Shown here: piece after piece, positions 10,071-21,671 of the stretch | How the letters are laid out: every line of letters begins with the position of its first letter | Numbering within the stretch: the first letter of the stretch is position 1 | NCBI RefSeq assembly: GCF_026210795.1 | Contig: NC_089448.1 | Location: 3,162,001-3,226,000, forward strand | DNA: 64,000 nucleotides | DNA from: Rhizophagus irregularis | Taxonomy: Eukaryota; Glomeromycota; Glomeromycetes; Glomerales; Glomeraceae | Direction of reading: 5' to 3' | Notes under the pieces: generated by a model | The model's database searches: none | The model's input: the letters and a program-made list of their open reading frames with translations, nothing else | Told to the model about the DNA's origin: nothing | Made by a program: the position numbers and the translations under genes

Positions 10071-10571
10071 TTAAGTACAAATCTTTTTAGCAGCATGTTG
10101 ATTATCAGTTTTAACAACAAACTTTTTATTACTGCAATAGCTAACACTATCACGCATATTGCTACCACCAAGAAGAATACCATTACTGTGACAGTTAAGA
10201 TTGATATTCTTAAACTTATGAGTGAAAGCTTCTGTACTACCATCGCTTTTTATTTGAACATTCAATCCTCTTGTAACATTATATAAGACTTTACCGTTTT
10301 CATTTTCGATTAAAAATTCGTAGAAGCAATCTGGGTTAAAACCTCGATTGAAAGCGCCAAAAATTGTAGTACTACCAGATTCATCTTGACCAAAACTCAC
10401 GAAACCCCTGAATGGGCCAGAAGAAGAACTTGAATCAAAACTTGAGAATGCGGTTTCGCATTTACAATTATTTCGTTTGTAAAATAAGTCAGCTAATTTA
10501 TCATTAGCTGGCATAGCGGCTGAAACAGTAATTAGCGTTAGGAATAAGGTCAAAAGGATTAATTTATTCAT
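10071..10571 (-). CDS. small secreted cysteine-containing protein (lineage-type family)
   Basis: A single-exon gene of 166 residues. Residues 1-19 are a signal peptide (MNKLILLTLFLTLITVSAA). The mature chain has paired cysteines near the start ('NNCKCET'), a Ser-rich stretch, a beta-like 'FRGFVSFGQDESGSTTIFG' segment, and further cysteines at about 81, 126, 145 and 165. Asn-X-Ser/Thr is present (NVT). The 'GFVSFGQD...G...G..NPDCFYEF' rhythm faintly recalls the Cu/Zn superoxide dismutase fold, but the metal-binding histidines are absent, so I do not call an enzyme. An extracellular role is inferred from the signal peptide. A TATA-rich promoter lies upstream on the minus strand. No sign of decay. 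Confidence 0.75.
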   Translation of the reverse strand: MNKLILLTLFLTLITVSAAMPANDKLADLFYKRNNCKCETAFSSFDSSSSSGPFRGFVSFGQDESGSTTIFGAFNRGFNPDCFYEFLIENENGKVLYNVTRGLNVQIKSDGSTEAFTHKFKNINLNCHSNGILLGGSNMRDSVSYCSNKKFVVKTDNQHAAKKICT

Positions 10572-10630
10572 AATTAATCAGTTTTTTTTTTTAAAAAAAA
10601 TGATATAACTGGCATGATGAAAGAAGAGCG

Positions 10631-10650
10631 CTTTTATATTTTTATATTTT
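10631..10650 (-). promoter_or_regulatory. TATA region of the minus-strand secreted protein gene
   Basis: On the minus strand the sequence reads AAAATATAAAAATATAAAAG, 60-80 bp upstream of the start codon at 10571. Confidence 0.5.
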
Positions 10651-11019
10651 ATTTACTGAAATGTTTTAAGAGTTATCCGTATCCGGAATTTGAATTCTCT
10701 TTGTCCGGCATTGTCGGATTTTGCGCAATGTTGCATAAATAAATGAATCAAATGAATCCCAGTAAGTTTAATCTTTACGGTATTACAATTTTTTTTTAAT
10801 AAATATTATCATGTAACATGCGATAACTTTCTTTTTTAAAAATGCTAAATGAATTCATATAAAGTAACTAAATGAATCAATCATTCTATATTTAGAAATA
10901 AAGAGTTCTCTCGCATTTCTTTAATTTAAATTAAGTTAGATAATCTAAAAATCTACACAAACCTTACTATTATGTATGTCATTGTTCAAAAAACAAAAAC
11001 AGTATGCACCCGTATTAGT

Positions 11020-13140
11020 ATTTAACATTCCTATTATTTTATTTGATTTGAAAAAAAAATGTATACAATATGCAGCTCATTCATTTAACGGATTTACGAC
11101 TCCGAATATACATTCCTATTATATTATTTGATTTTAATAGATTAGATTCATCAGAAAATAAGGAAAAAAGATGTATAAAAGATGCAGCCCGTTCATTTAA
11201 CGGATTTATGACTCCGCTGCTTCTTTAAGAAAAAGCATTCCTATTATATTATTTGATTTGAATAGATAAGAAAATGAGAAAAAAAAAATGTTCACTTGAC
11301 GGATTTATGACTCCGCATAAACATTCCGCTTATATTATTTGATTTGAATAGATTAGATTCATCAGAAAATAAGAAAAAAAAATGTAGCTAACGGATTTAT
11401 GACCCGCCGCTTCTTTAAGAAAAAGCATTCCTATTATATTATTTGATTTGAATAGATCAGAAAATGAGAAAAAAAAATGTTCATTTAACGGATTTATGAC
11501 TCCGCATAAACATTCCGCCTATATTATTTGATTTGAATAGATCAGATTCATCAGAAAATAAGAAAAAAAAATGTAGCTAACGGATTTATGACCCGCCGCT
11601 TCTTTAAGAAAAAACATTCCTATTATATTATTTGATTTGAATAGATCAGAAAATGAGAAAAAAAAAATGTTCATTTAACGGATTCATGACTCCACATGAT
11701 TTGAATAGATAAGATTTATCAGAAAATAAGAAAAAAAAAATGTAGCTAACGGATTTATGAGCCGCCGCTTCTTTTAGAAAATCATCCCTATTATATTATT
11801 TGATTTGAATAGATCAGAAAATGAGGAAAAAAAAAAAATTTTTCTTGACGTTAAAAAAATTTTTGATTTCTTTTTATTTTTCATAATTTTGTTTTTTTAT
11901 TTAAAATTTGTAAAAGTCTTTAAACATAGAAAATATCAAAAATCACAAAAACACAGTAAAATATGAATAGTAGCGTAGTTTAGAAAAACAATAATAATTT
12001 TAGATTAAACACAATTTTAGTTAGATCTTAAATTAAAAATTTAGATACGATATACTTAGTTATAGGGGGTTGAAAGATTTCTTTCTTCACTCTAGGTGCT
12101 TTTGTATTTAGTTATACGATCATTGTTGATCACATATAATTAATAAAGCGCGTTACTATTTAAAAAAAAAAAAATGAGAAAAAAAAATGTTCATTTAACG
12201 AATTTATGACACCTAAACATTCCGCTTAGATTTGAATAGACCAGATTCATCAGAAAATAAAATGTAGCCTATTCATTTAACGGATTTATGACCCACTTCT
12301 TTAAGAAAATCATTCCTATTATATTATTTGATTTGAATAGATCAGAAAATGAGAAAAAAAATTGTTCATTTAACGAATTTATGAGCCCGCGTAAACATAT
12401 TATTTGATTTGAATTGATCAGATTCATCAGAAAATAAGAAAAAAAAAATGTAGCTAACGGATTTATGACCTGCCGCTTCTTTAAGAAAAACATTCCTATT
12501 ATATTATTTGATTTTGAATAGATAAGAAAATGAGAAAAAAAAAATGTTCATTTAACGGATTTATGAGCCCGCATAAATATTCCGCTTATATTATTTGATT
12601 TGAATAGCATCAGAAATAAGAAAAAAAAGTGTAGTTAATGGATTTATGACCCGCCGCTTCTTTAAGAAAAAACATTCCTATTATATTATTTGATTTTGAA
12701 TAGATCAGAAAATGAGAAAAAAAAAATGTTCATTTAACGGATTTATGACTCCGCATAAACATTCCGCTTAGATTTGAATAGACTAGATTCATCAGAAAAT
12801 AAGAAAAAAAAAATGTAGCCCATTCATTTAACGGATTTATGACCCGCCGCTCCTTTAAGAAAATTATTTCCTATTATATTATTTGATTTATGAGAAAAAA
12901 AAAATGTTCATTTAACGGATTTATGAGCCCGCATAAACATTCCGCTTATATTATTTGATTTGAATAGCATCAGAAAATAAGAAAAAAAAAGTGTAGCTAA
13001 TGGATTTATGACCCGCCGCTTCTTTAAGAAAAAACATTCCTATTATATTATTTGATTTTGAATAGATCAGAAAATGAGAAAAAAAAAATGTATCCCATTC
13101 ATTTAACGGATTTATGGCTCCGCACGCTGCTCCTTTCAAC
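11020..13140. repeat. tandem satellite array with two alternating half-units
   Basis: The unit has two alternating halves. One has ATTATTTGATTTGAATAGAT, then TCAGAAAATAAG, an A-tract, TGTAGCTAACGGATTTATGA and CCCGCCGCTTCTTTAAGAAA. The other has GATCAGAAAATGAG, an A-tract, TGTTCATTTAACGG, ATTTATGACTCCGC and ATAAACATTCC. The pair repeats roughly every 210-240 bp, with diverged edges and one interruption (11839-12173). 'CGGATTTATGA' is the most conserved core. No protein frame persists, and the short open frames on the minus strand are by-products of the periodicity. Confidence 0.8.
11839..12173 (+). mobile_element. poly(A)-tailed retroposed insertion in the satellite
   Basis: A 335-bp sequence unrelated to the satellite interrupts the array. 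It ends in AATAAA (12142-12147), 14 nt of sequence, then a run of A from 12162. The satellite word AAAATGAG occurs immediately before (11818-11825) and after (12171-12178), as a target duplication would. An AATAAA signal, a tail and a duplication together point to LINE-type retroposition of a short transcript or SINE. No homologue is recognised. Confidence 0.5.
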
Positions 13141-13211
13141 CTTAAATTAAATTTAAATCTTAATTTCCTTTTTTTTAAAAAAAAAAAAAAAAAAATTATA
13201 ATTTCTACGAA

Positions 13212-16200
13212 ATGAAATTAAAACATCTCTTAATTTTTTTATCAATAATCATATTTATAACGTTACCAATAAAATCAGATGTTATATTCACAGAAAAAGA
13301 AACTACAGAATTTCAAGTGGCAGACATTTTGAAATATGGAGATAATACGATAGTTTTGCAAATAGTTCGCAATTTAAGTGGTGGAAATTGTTCTGAAACA
13401 AAAATATCATTTCGCGTTATTTATCGCAATGGTACTATTATACCAATCGATCTTCCAATGGAAGAATTGGGGATACAATATTTCAATTTTTGTACCGTTG
13501 ATGGATTTAACCCTATTTCTCTTAAAGCCATAGAAACAAAAAAAGGCAATTTTATAGTAGTAACTTATACTGTAGCTGCGGACGTAAATAATCCTTTCAC
13601 GTATAATGATTATTTAATGTTGATTGGTTTAAATGGAACGATTTACAGGTTAGAATGAATTGATCTTTTTTTTAAAATCTTTTTGGAGAATATATGTACT
13701 TTTTTTTGTAATATATGTACTTTTCTTTTATAGTAAAACTTTAATGGGGCCTTCTCTTATTGACTCAAGTAATAATAATACATGGAGGCCTCAACAATCT
13801 TTTATCTATCCAAATGTTAATAATGAGCAAGGATTTCTCTACTTTGCACCATTATCGAGTGGTCTTAATGATGTCAATAGTAATTATAGCGTGACGCAAT
13901 GGACAATGTAATTTATCATATTAATAAAAATTTTAAATTTTAAATTTTAATTTTATGTATGTCTAACTTATGTTCCTTTCCTCTTTTTATGAAGAAATGA
14001 AGACGGAATTTTTAGCAAGATTACAGATATGGTTTTAGTTTTTCAAGTACAACCTTCTGTAGTTTCAACAGTGGATGGAGGTTACATGTTTATTTATCCT
14101 AATATAACAACCTCCCAGGATCCTTATTCTTCACAGTCAGGGCTTTACGCAATGTATTGTGGATATGGAAGTAATATTACGCGAGAACCAGTTATTCTTT
14201 ATGAAACTATAATGACATTAGATATTATTAACCTTAATTGTGTTATCTCTTACTCGGAGGTTGGACAAATTTGTTTGATAACCATACAACCTAATTCCAC
14301 TGATCCAAATCCAATCCCTGTATATATTCAAGTTAAATATCTTTCATTGGGATCTGTATTTGATGTCAAACATGTATATGCAACACTGCCCACAATTATA
14401 GGTATTAATCAACTTACCGATCCTCAATTTATGATTACGCCATTACCATTCGGAGGGTATTTCTATAGTGTTGTTCAAACAACCAATATAAGTAGTGATA
14501 TTTGGGGCTTTGTTTTGGATGAAAATGGCAAATTTAATCCATGGAACCTTTCATATCCTACACTGTCAGATTCTAATGCTTCCCGCCAAATTTTAACAAA
14601 CAACACTCTTGTAATGCTTAAACCAATAGTAGGACAAAATTGGAGTATAATCACCACTGATTTGTATAAAATTCATGAAGGTAAGGTAATGGCGAAATTA
14701 TTATTATTATTATTATTATTTTTAACTCTTACAAATACTCTAGATTATGGCTATGGTAATATATTCATCAGTAATACAACTCCGGCCATTTATGACTCTA
14801 TTCCCGCACGTGAAACTAATCCCCTTAAAATTACATACACGATTCCTATTGTTTTATCAAACGGCACAATTACAATTTTTCAAAGTAATGGCAGTTCTAA
14901 TCCTGGGATTGTACGTCAAACCATTAACGGCTTAAATCAAAAATATGTAACGTTTAATAACAATACCGTTAGTATTGATATAATTGAAAGTACATTTAAT
15001 ATACCTGACACAACGTATTATGTTATGATTGAGAATAATTTTGTTTCGAGTCTATTATACAATGAACCTCTCCCTGGCTTATCTAGTAATATTATTTGGT
15101 CTTTTACAACGTGTAAGTGATTTATAATTATGCTCATAAAATTGAATTATATTATATATACAATTAATTATTTTTCAAATAGTACCAGAAGAAGAAAAAG
15201 AAAAAGAAAAAGGAGGAGGAAGTAAAATTAAAATGTTTTTTGATGGCATTTATGGAAAAGTTAAATTGACCGAAACCGGAACTGCTTACTTTGACACTCT
15301 CAATCCCGATCAAATAATTAAATTCTTTGATAATTTAACAAAAGAATTGACCGATGCAGTCACTGCAGTCACATCAACACGAATAACCACCAATTATAGA
15401 TTTGTAATCGATACTTCTAACATTGAAAGTTCTTCAAAACAATATCTTTTATCCATTAGGATTGATAAACCAAAATCTGCATCAGAGAGGGAGACTACAT
15501 TTATCATTGGAGATTTAAAAGCTATGATTCAGAATATGAACATCACTGTTCTTGCATCTGGAAGTTCTTCGAAATATTTGGAACCACTCTATGGATATGT
15601 AACTATCCGTAAGTATTCGTTTTTTAATTTTTTCAGATGAAAATTTAACCAAATTAATTAATTTTTCTTTCTTTTTTTTTTTAATAAAATAGCCAGGTGG
15701 TATGAGAATCCCGTCAATATATTCGAACTTATTTTAACAGTTATATTCTTTTTTATATTGACCATACTTTGCATCATTTCTATATATTATGATGCAAAAA
15801 AAGTAAATAGTGATGCAAATAGTAACGGTAGTGTTAGGAAAGCTTTTTTTCAAATAATGAAATCGGATATATGTAAATTAATTAAATTAATCCAATCTGT
15901 AAATTTATGTAAGGGGAAGGAGGGTAATGAGGGGAGGGAGGTTAATGAGGAAAGTGAGGATAAGGTAAAGTACACATTCTATATTTTAATTGAAAATCAA
16001 ATGCTAACATAATGTTTATTAATTTAGAGCAACCACTTTAAAATTTATTTATATGGATTTAATGTTTTATCATTTGTGTTGGACATTCTTTTTGCTAAGG
16101 TAGAGGCAGGCAGCGTCAAAATTATATTTTTTGTGAGGTAAATATCAACTTTTGAACTAAAAAATTTTTTTAAAAAAAAGACTAAAATAATAAAATTTTC

Positions 16201-16869
16201 TTTAAGTGTTTTTTTTGTGACAGTTCCATATGTTATCAAGTTAGGATATGTAGTTTATATTATCCTTAGCGAACTTGTAAGAGAAGAAAATTCAGAAGAT
16301 TCAGATCAACTTCTTGGAGGTCAACAAGATGGTTCGCAAGGTCAGCAAGATGGTACACAAGGTCAGCAAGATGATACACAAGGTCAGCAAGATGGTACAC
16401 AAGGTCAACAACAACAAGAAAAAGTTACGATCAGGAAATGGTTAGAAGATTCAAAAGATCATAAAATAGTTCTCGTAATGTTGATATCACTAGCAGGAAC
16501 TGATGTTGGAGTTCTAGATATATTTAATTTCCAATTTTGTGGATATAAATTTGACATTAAGTTATCTAAAAAATTTGAACGAAGGATTATTATTGGAGTA
16601 ATTATTGGTATTATTATTAAAAATATGCCCGAACTAGCTGTTAGGGTATGTAATTTTTTTTGCATCACCTTTTTTTTTAAAAAAAAAATCAAATATTAAT
16701 CAAGTTAATTTAATTTTTTTTTAAAAAAAATTATTAGGTTTACTTTTTAAGTAAAGCGATTGATTTTAGTTATTTATCCATTCTTACTCCTTTAGTATCT
16801 CTTATAAAAGTCCTAAGTATTTTTATAAACTGCACAAAATTAATGAAAACTAAGGATGATGATTCTTAA
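13212..16869 (+). CDS. large multi-exon protein: secreted-type ectodomain plus multi-pass membrane C-terminus
   Basis: Splice signals give ten exons: 13212-13648, 13734-13907, 13995-14680, 14744-15112, 15183-15608, 15693-15964, 16028-16137, 16207-16645 and 16738-16869 (nine if 14681-14743 is kept). They sum to 3045 nt, an exact multiple of three, for 1014 residues. Residues 1-22 are a signal peptide (MKLKHLLIFLSIIIFITLPI). The next 650 or so residues are a beta-rich ectodomain with many Asn-X-Ser/Thr sites. Exon 6 brings a membrane helix ('IFELILTVIFFFILTILCII'). Exons 7-9 add about five more hydrophobic segments around a loop of four imperfect 7-residue repeats (QQDG(S/T)QG-like). The final exon ends MKTKDDDS. 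I believe it belongs to a lineage-expanded membrane protein family with no assigned function. A surface receptor or sensor role is inferred only. Confidence 0.8.
16319..16402 (+). repeat. 21-bp coding minisatellite (four units)
   Basis: Four in-frame 21-bp units starting GGTCAGCAAGATGG encode (Q)QDGTQG-type repeats in a predicted loop of the membrane protein. A partial fifth follows. Unit length keeps the reading frame, so copy number can vary without breaking the gene. Confidence 0.8.
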
Positions 16870-17284
16870 ATTTGATATTTTCCTTATTTTCTTATTATAA
16901 ATTAAAAAGTTTTGAAATTTTTATTTACCATAAATCTTCCTCTCAATTACATACAATAATTACAGTCTTAGAGTAATTTCTTATACCTTAGATATAAAAT
17001 TGGTTATTATAATACCTATCATCAAATTTTTTTGTCTTATCAACTTATAAATATAAAACGTTACTTATGGTCTTGTTGTTGAATTTTTACTTTTCCTAAT
17101 AGTCGACCATGATTTCATGATGTTTATTTGAAAAGATAAGCTTAAAAGTCCATCAAATAGTATACAGGATATTAGTATGTAACAGTTGTAACACGGAACA
17201 GCCTTTCATCACGGTGATGATCAATTTATCATTACAGTATCACAATCTAGTTAAATGTTTTAATGATTAATACGATAATAAAAA
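16870..17284. other. intergenic, no supported feature
   Basis: AT-rich 3' region of the membrane-protein gene. No supported gene. Confidence 0.4.
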
Positions 17285-18004
17285 GACACCTCAAAAAAAA
17301 ATAATAAAGATAATGCAGCTACCTTTAAATAAATTGTTATATTCTTCATGTAAATGATTAGACTTTATCTCGCTTAAAACATATCCAAAATCAATAATGT
17401 CTTTATTTATACTTTGTTCTCCTTTCATAATTCTTTTTGAAAGTCCAAAACTTGATAATTTAATATTCTGATAATAACCTCGCAATTTGAACAGTTATAT
17501 TTAAATAGTCATGCAAATTAATGACATGACAACTATTTTGTACAAATTCAAACGTTTCCCCCATCATTGGCATATTCCATTACTAGAGAAAACGTTTTTC
17601 TTGCCCCTTTATAATAGGTAAAAATAATTATTAATAAGAATACAGTAAACACTAATTTTAACATTGACGAACCTTCTTTAGTAATCCCATATAATCGTGC
17701 GATATTGTTATGATATAAACTCATTTGTTGATTAAGTTGAATCTAAGTCAATACAAAAAAAAAAAAATTTACACTTGGCATTTGAATTAAACATAAATTT
17801 AAAATTTACAAACCTCATGGACAATTTTATTATTAGCGTCTTCATTATTATCATAATGATAACGTAAGATTTTTATCGCTACACAAAAGTTTTTGTAAAA
17901 CGCACTATATACCATTACGAACTGATCATCGTAAATTTTATTTATATTTTTAAATTCCTCAAATTCTGACCAAATTATCTTCAATAGAATTTTCAATCCA
18001 TTGC
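17285..18004 (-). pseudogene. decayed protein kinase gene
   Basis: On the minus strand, 17996 down to 17799 encodes 'FEEFKNINKIYDDQFVMVYS' and 'CVAIKIL'. These are the first strands of a kinase domain with the ATP-anchoring lysine of the VAIK motif, but without the usual glycine-rich loop residues. Further along, 'NNIARLYGITKEG' (near 17660-17700) and 'FSLVMEYANDGG' (near 17560-17600) are the later N-lobe and hinge, in different frames. Then 17485-17291 gives 'IKLSSFGLSKRI', where the DFG aspartate is Ser. The catalytic loop is missing. Frameshifts and lost motifs mean no active kinase. The pattern fits the expanded Tyr-kinase-like families of this lineage. Confidence 0.6.
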
Positions 18005-20174
18005 ATTTTAATGGAATACAAAAAAAAAAATATTTTTTGTGTGAATCTCAAAAAAATGGCTTTGGCTTTATATTCATTATTAGTCACATAATATTACATT
18101 TTTAATTGGTTATATGTACAATTATAGTTGCTCTTTTTTTCATTATTATTATTTTTTATTTTTTTATATTACAATCTTGATGTCACTAACATACTTACCT
18201 ATATATGATTTTTCAAATAATTATTGTATGACCATAAAATATTTTCCAAGATGATGATACCAATTATTTTTAGTAATCCCAAATTTGTGTCCTCAACTGT
18301 CATTTGTAGTTCTTTTTAGTTTGTATTATTTGTATTAATGGTTTTTATACTGTTTACTTTTTACCTTAATAAATTGACTTACAGTCTTAGCGCAAAAAGA
18401 AAAGAAAAAAAAATAGTCTAGGACAAATTCTCCCTTCTAAATTAGGTTACATAAGTTTGAATTTTACCATTAAAGAAGCATATTTTTATTAATAAATTGT
18501 TAATAAACTAAAAAGAGGTAGTGATGATATTTTACATTACATAAAGGAATATATTATGAATCAAGTATTTGGCCATTGAGAATATTAAAAATAATAATTG
18601 TTTGATTTGAAAGATAAAGTGAGGGAACTCGAGTTACATAATATTATAGTTCGAAGACATAGTGATTTTAGTTATTGACTTTGATGACTTTAATGTATAA
18701 TGAATATTGATTAGTTAAAAGAATATTTGATTAGTTATAGTAAATATAGATGAATAATCATAAATAATATTTGTAAAATTATTACCAGCTGATTGATTTA
18801 TATATTATTATAGAGATTTTTTTTTTGTTCATATAAATACTATGATAAAAATTAGAGATAAGTTTGTCCGTATATGTTTTTTCTGTTACCACAGCTTGAT
18901 TTTGAATAATTATAATTAAATAAAAATTAAAAATGTTAAATGATTAATTCTATAAATTAAAATATTTAAAATAATTAAATTAGAATAAATAGAATAAATA
19001 ATAAATTTATTTTATAACTAGCTGTAGTTTGTTGCGTTGCAACAGGGTTAAATGAGTTTAATCAATATAACAATAAAATTTTGTATAGAAAAAAAAAATA
19101 GTAAATAATAAGAAAAAAATTATTAAAAGAAAAAATCAAGCTTACCATAGGACCACATCATCAACCTGATTGATCCGATCTAAGCCTAAAGACGAAATAA
19201 ATAATAGCGATAATATACATATAAGTTAATAAAAAAAATATATAAACTTGGCGGAATAGAAATGGAAGTTCGAATCATGTTTATTGAATGTTTTCAAAAG
19301 GAGTTAGATGATGAAATTAAATCTAAAGCAAGTAGTAATATCCCATCTACGACATTGGTAAGTGTCTCCTTCTTGAACAATAATTTTCAGTCTGACATAT
19401 GAGCGTGATTTGTGTTGCTCACTTAATAATATGTTATTACCAGTTTGTTGAACACAATGTTAATCCAATTATACATTCACTTTCAGCTCTTAAAGAGGAG
19501 AGGGTTATGTCGTTGTACAACCGTGTTGGAAGGCGAAGCAAAGTCATGTGTATTTGCCATAGTTTATACATTAATAAATTTATCTAACTTGCTTCTATTA
19601 CTGCATCAAATTTTCATTATGTCGAAGTAGATATATTAATAGCTTCCAATTGTTCTCTATTTGGTTCAAGTCTGATGATAATTCACTGGCAAATCGATAG
19701 TTGTAGCTACTATTACTATGTATGTTAAGTATTTTTCTCTCTGAAAAGTTTGTTTCAATACACAGATGATATTTGTATTCATACAAATTATAAAATAAGT
19801 GGAAAGTTCTCATAATAAAACAAAAAAAATGAAGTATTGTAATATTACAGATATTTGTTAATTATTATCGAATATCTTATCCTAAATAACTATTTCTTGA
19901 TGGAATAAAATTAGTATTTTTTTTTTCATTTTGAAATTATTTTAAAACTATTAAATTTAAGAAAAATTGTTTTAAAATGTTATTTATTTATTGTTTATAA
20001 TTCGAAATAAAAAAAAAATGAACTCCTGGACAATCCTCATATGATTAATATGTTTGGTATAAATTGCAGCGGCATACAAAAATTTGAACTCATTAACAAA
20101 TGTACTAATAGATGATATTTAATTTAGTAACATTTGAAATAATATTTCTATTCTTTTATATATACAGTAAATCG
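18005..20174. other. long AT-rich intergenic region
   Basis: Two kb without a supported gene. At 19016-19056 the sequence TAACTAGCTGTAG...GTTGC...GCAACAGGG resembles the start of the insertion at 43771, so it may be an old copy of the same repeat. At 19262 a short open segment ends at a good donor (ACATTG|GTAAGT) but no partner exon was found. Confidence 0.4.
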
Positions 20175-21671
20175 TTAAAACTTAAAAGGATAGTGAATTT
20201 CATAATCATTGAGATTATGTTCAAAATCTTTGATTACTCCATATCTTTGATATTTATTGATCAGTTTTTTATAATTTTCCCCTTCATAAATAGAATCAGA
20301 TGTAAGTATGGAAATTGCAGATCTACCTCTCCATTTTTCCAAGAATTCCTCCAAGTTTTCTAAAGAAAATTTAAAATCATCATAAAATCTAATTTCTTGT
20401 AAATTAATCGGTGCTGATCTATTTAATGTTTCTAAAAAAATTTTCCCATATTCCAAAATTTCTTTATCAGTTTCAATTGCATACAGATTATCTATAGTTA
20501 TTAATAGTGATTTTAAATTTTGACAAATCTTTAGTAATTTTTCAAATTCATCGAAATGTTTTTTTGATAGTGATAATGTAATTGTTAAATATTCAATTAA
20601 AGGACAATTTTCATAAACTTTACGAATAAAATTGAGAGAATCCTCATAAAAGGTTAAACATCTAAATTTATTGTTGTCTCTAAATAAAATTTTCTTGATA
20701 CATCCTCCACTATTTTCAATTATTTTAGTAATTACATCAAACCCGCACCACTCTAAATTAACGATTTCAAGATCACGATAAACCTGTATTCTCAATTGTT
20801 CTAATTGTTCTTCAGTAAATGGGCGTAAATCATCGAACACTAATGTTTTTAATTTATAGAATTTTGAAAGAATCTCTTGAGGTAATGCGCTTTCAAAACC
20901 ACCTATACATCGAAAGTAAATTATTAAATGATTGAGACTATCTGCCTTTTTCGTTAGTGCACGAAAAACTTCTTCACTAGGATCTTTTGTAAGGTGACTA
21001 TTACGAATATCATCTTCCCATTCAAAATGCTTTAAATTCTTTTGAGCTTCAATTAACTTAACAATTCCGTGATTGGGTTTTGAGTCTATATTAATAATGA
21101 TAAGTTTCTGTATATATTGACAGAATGGTAATAATCCATAAAAATATGAAGAATCAATAGACGTATCACATTTTAATTCACAAAGTGATTCAAGACGATC
21201 CTTAGCTTCTGGAAAATAAAATGTTTGAGGTTTAATTGATCTTATATCTAAATATTTCAATTCCGGACATTTTCTTATTAAGAGAGAGTAAAATTTTTGT
21301 TGCATAGAAAATTGATTATAATCCAAATGTGATCCAATAGAAATTATACTATTAATAATATTTACATTGATACTTTTACAATAAGAAAAATAATCAAACA
21401 AGAGTGATTGATTTGAACCTGAAGGTAATTGGATTGTTTGGTTTGTTATGAATTCCTTGATATCATTAAATATATAGTGAGAAATAATGATGAATAAAGA
21501 ACTTTTAATACTATAATTAATATCATTGTAGCACCAAGGATTTCTCCATAAAATTGGAATCACAGTTTCACACCAAAGTCTATTGACCATTAAAAATGAA
21601 AAAAGAGATATTGAATCTTCCTGAAATTCTTTAAATATTAAGAAAAGAATATCTTCATTGAGTTTGGACAT
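20175..21671 (-). CDS. F-box / leucine-rich-repeat-like protein
   Basis: An uninterrupted 498-residue frame. Residues 1-45 form an F-box ('LNEDILFLIFKEF...SFLMVNRLWCETVIPILWRN'), the helix set that docks on Skp1 in SCF ubiquitin ligases. The remainder is a long series of degenerate leucine-rich repeats ('LKYLDIRSI', 'LKTLVFDDL', 'LEIVNLEWC', 'LKSLLITI') that would select substrates. The length fits the large single-exon F-box family of Rhizophagus. The start was chosen because MSKLNEDIL aligns with the normal F-box beginning and lies just after an A/T tract. Its broken tandem paralogue lies about 0.5 kb upstream on the same strand. No fault is seen. Confidence 0.85.
   Translation of the reverse strand: MSKLNEDILFLIFKEFQEDSISLFSFLMVNRLWCETVIPILWRNPWCYNDINYSIKSSLFIIISHYIFNDIKEFITNQTIQLPSGSNQSLLFDYFSYCKSINVNIINSIISIGSHLDYNQFSMQQKFYSLLIRKCPELKYLDIRSIKPQTFYFPEAKDRLESLCELKCDTSIDSSYFYGLLPFCQYIQKLIIINIDSKPNHGIVKLIEAQKNLKHFEWEDDIRNSHLTKDPSEEVFRALTKKADSLNHLIIYFRCIGGFESALPQEILSKFYKLKTLVFDDLRPFTEEQLEQLRIQVYRDLEIVNLEWCGFDVITKIIENSGGCIKKILFRDNNKFRCLTFYEDSLNFIRKVYENCPLIEYLTITLSLSKKHFDEFEKLLKICQNLKSLLITIDNLYAIETDKEILEYGKIFLETLNRSAPINLQEIRFYDDFKFSLENLEEFLEKWRGRSAISILTSDSIYEGENYKKLINKYQRYGVIKDFEHNLNDYEIHYPFKF

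Noticed and set aside
10095..10286. 63-codon plus-strand frame opposite the secreted protein gene
   Set aside because: It is the antisense shadow of a better-supported gene.
12269..13139. Open frames with repeated 'INPLNE' peptides on the minus strand
   Set aside because: They follow the satellite period exactly and change frame with each indel, so they are by-products of the repeat.
14029..15120. Taking the 363-codon frame as a separate gene
   Set aside because: Splice sites on both sides keep phase with upstream and downstream exons, and the total exon length is an exact multiple of three only as one gene.
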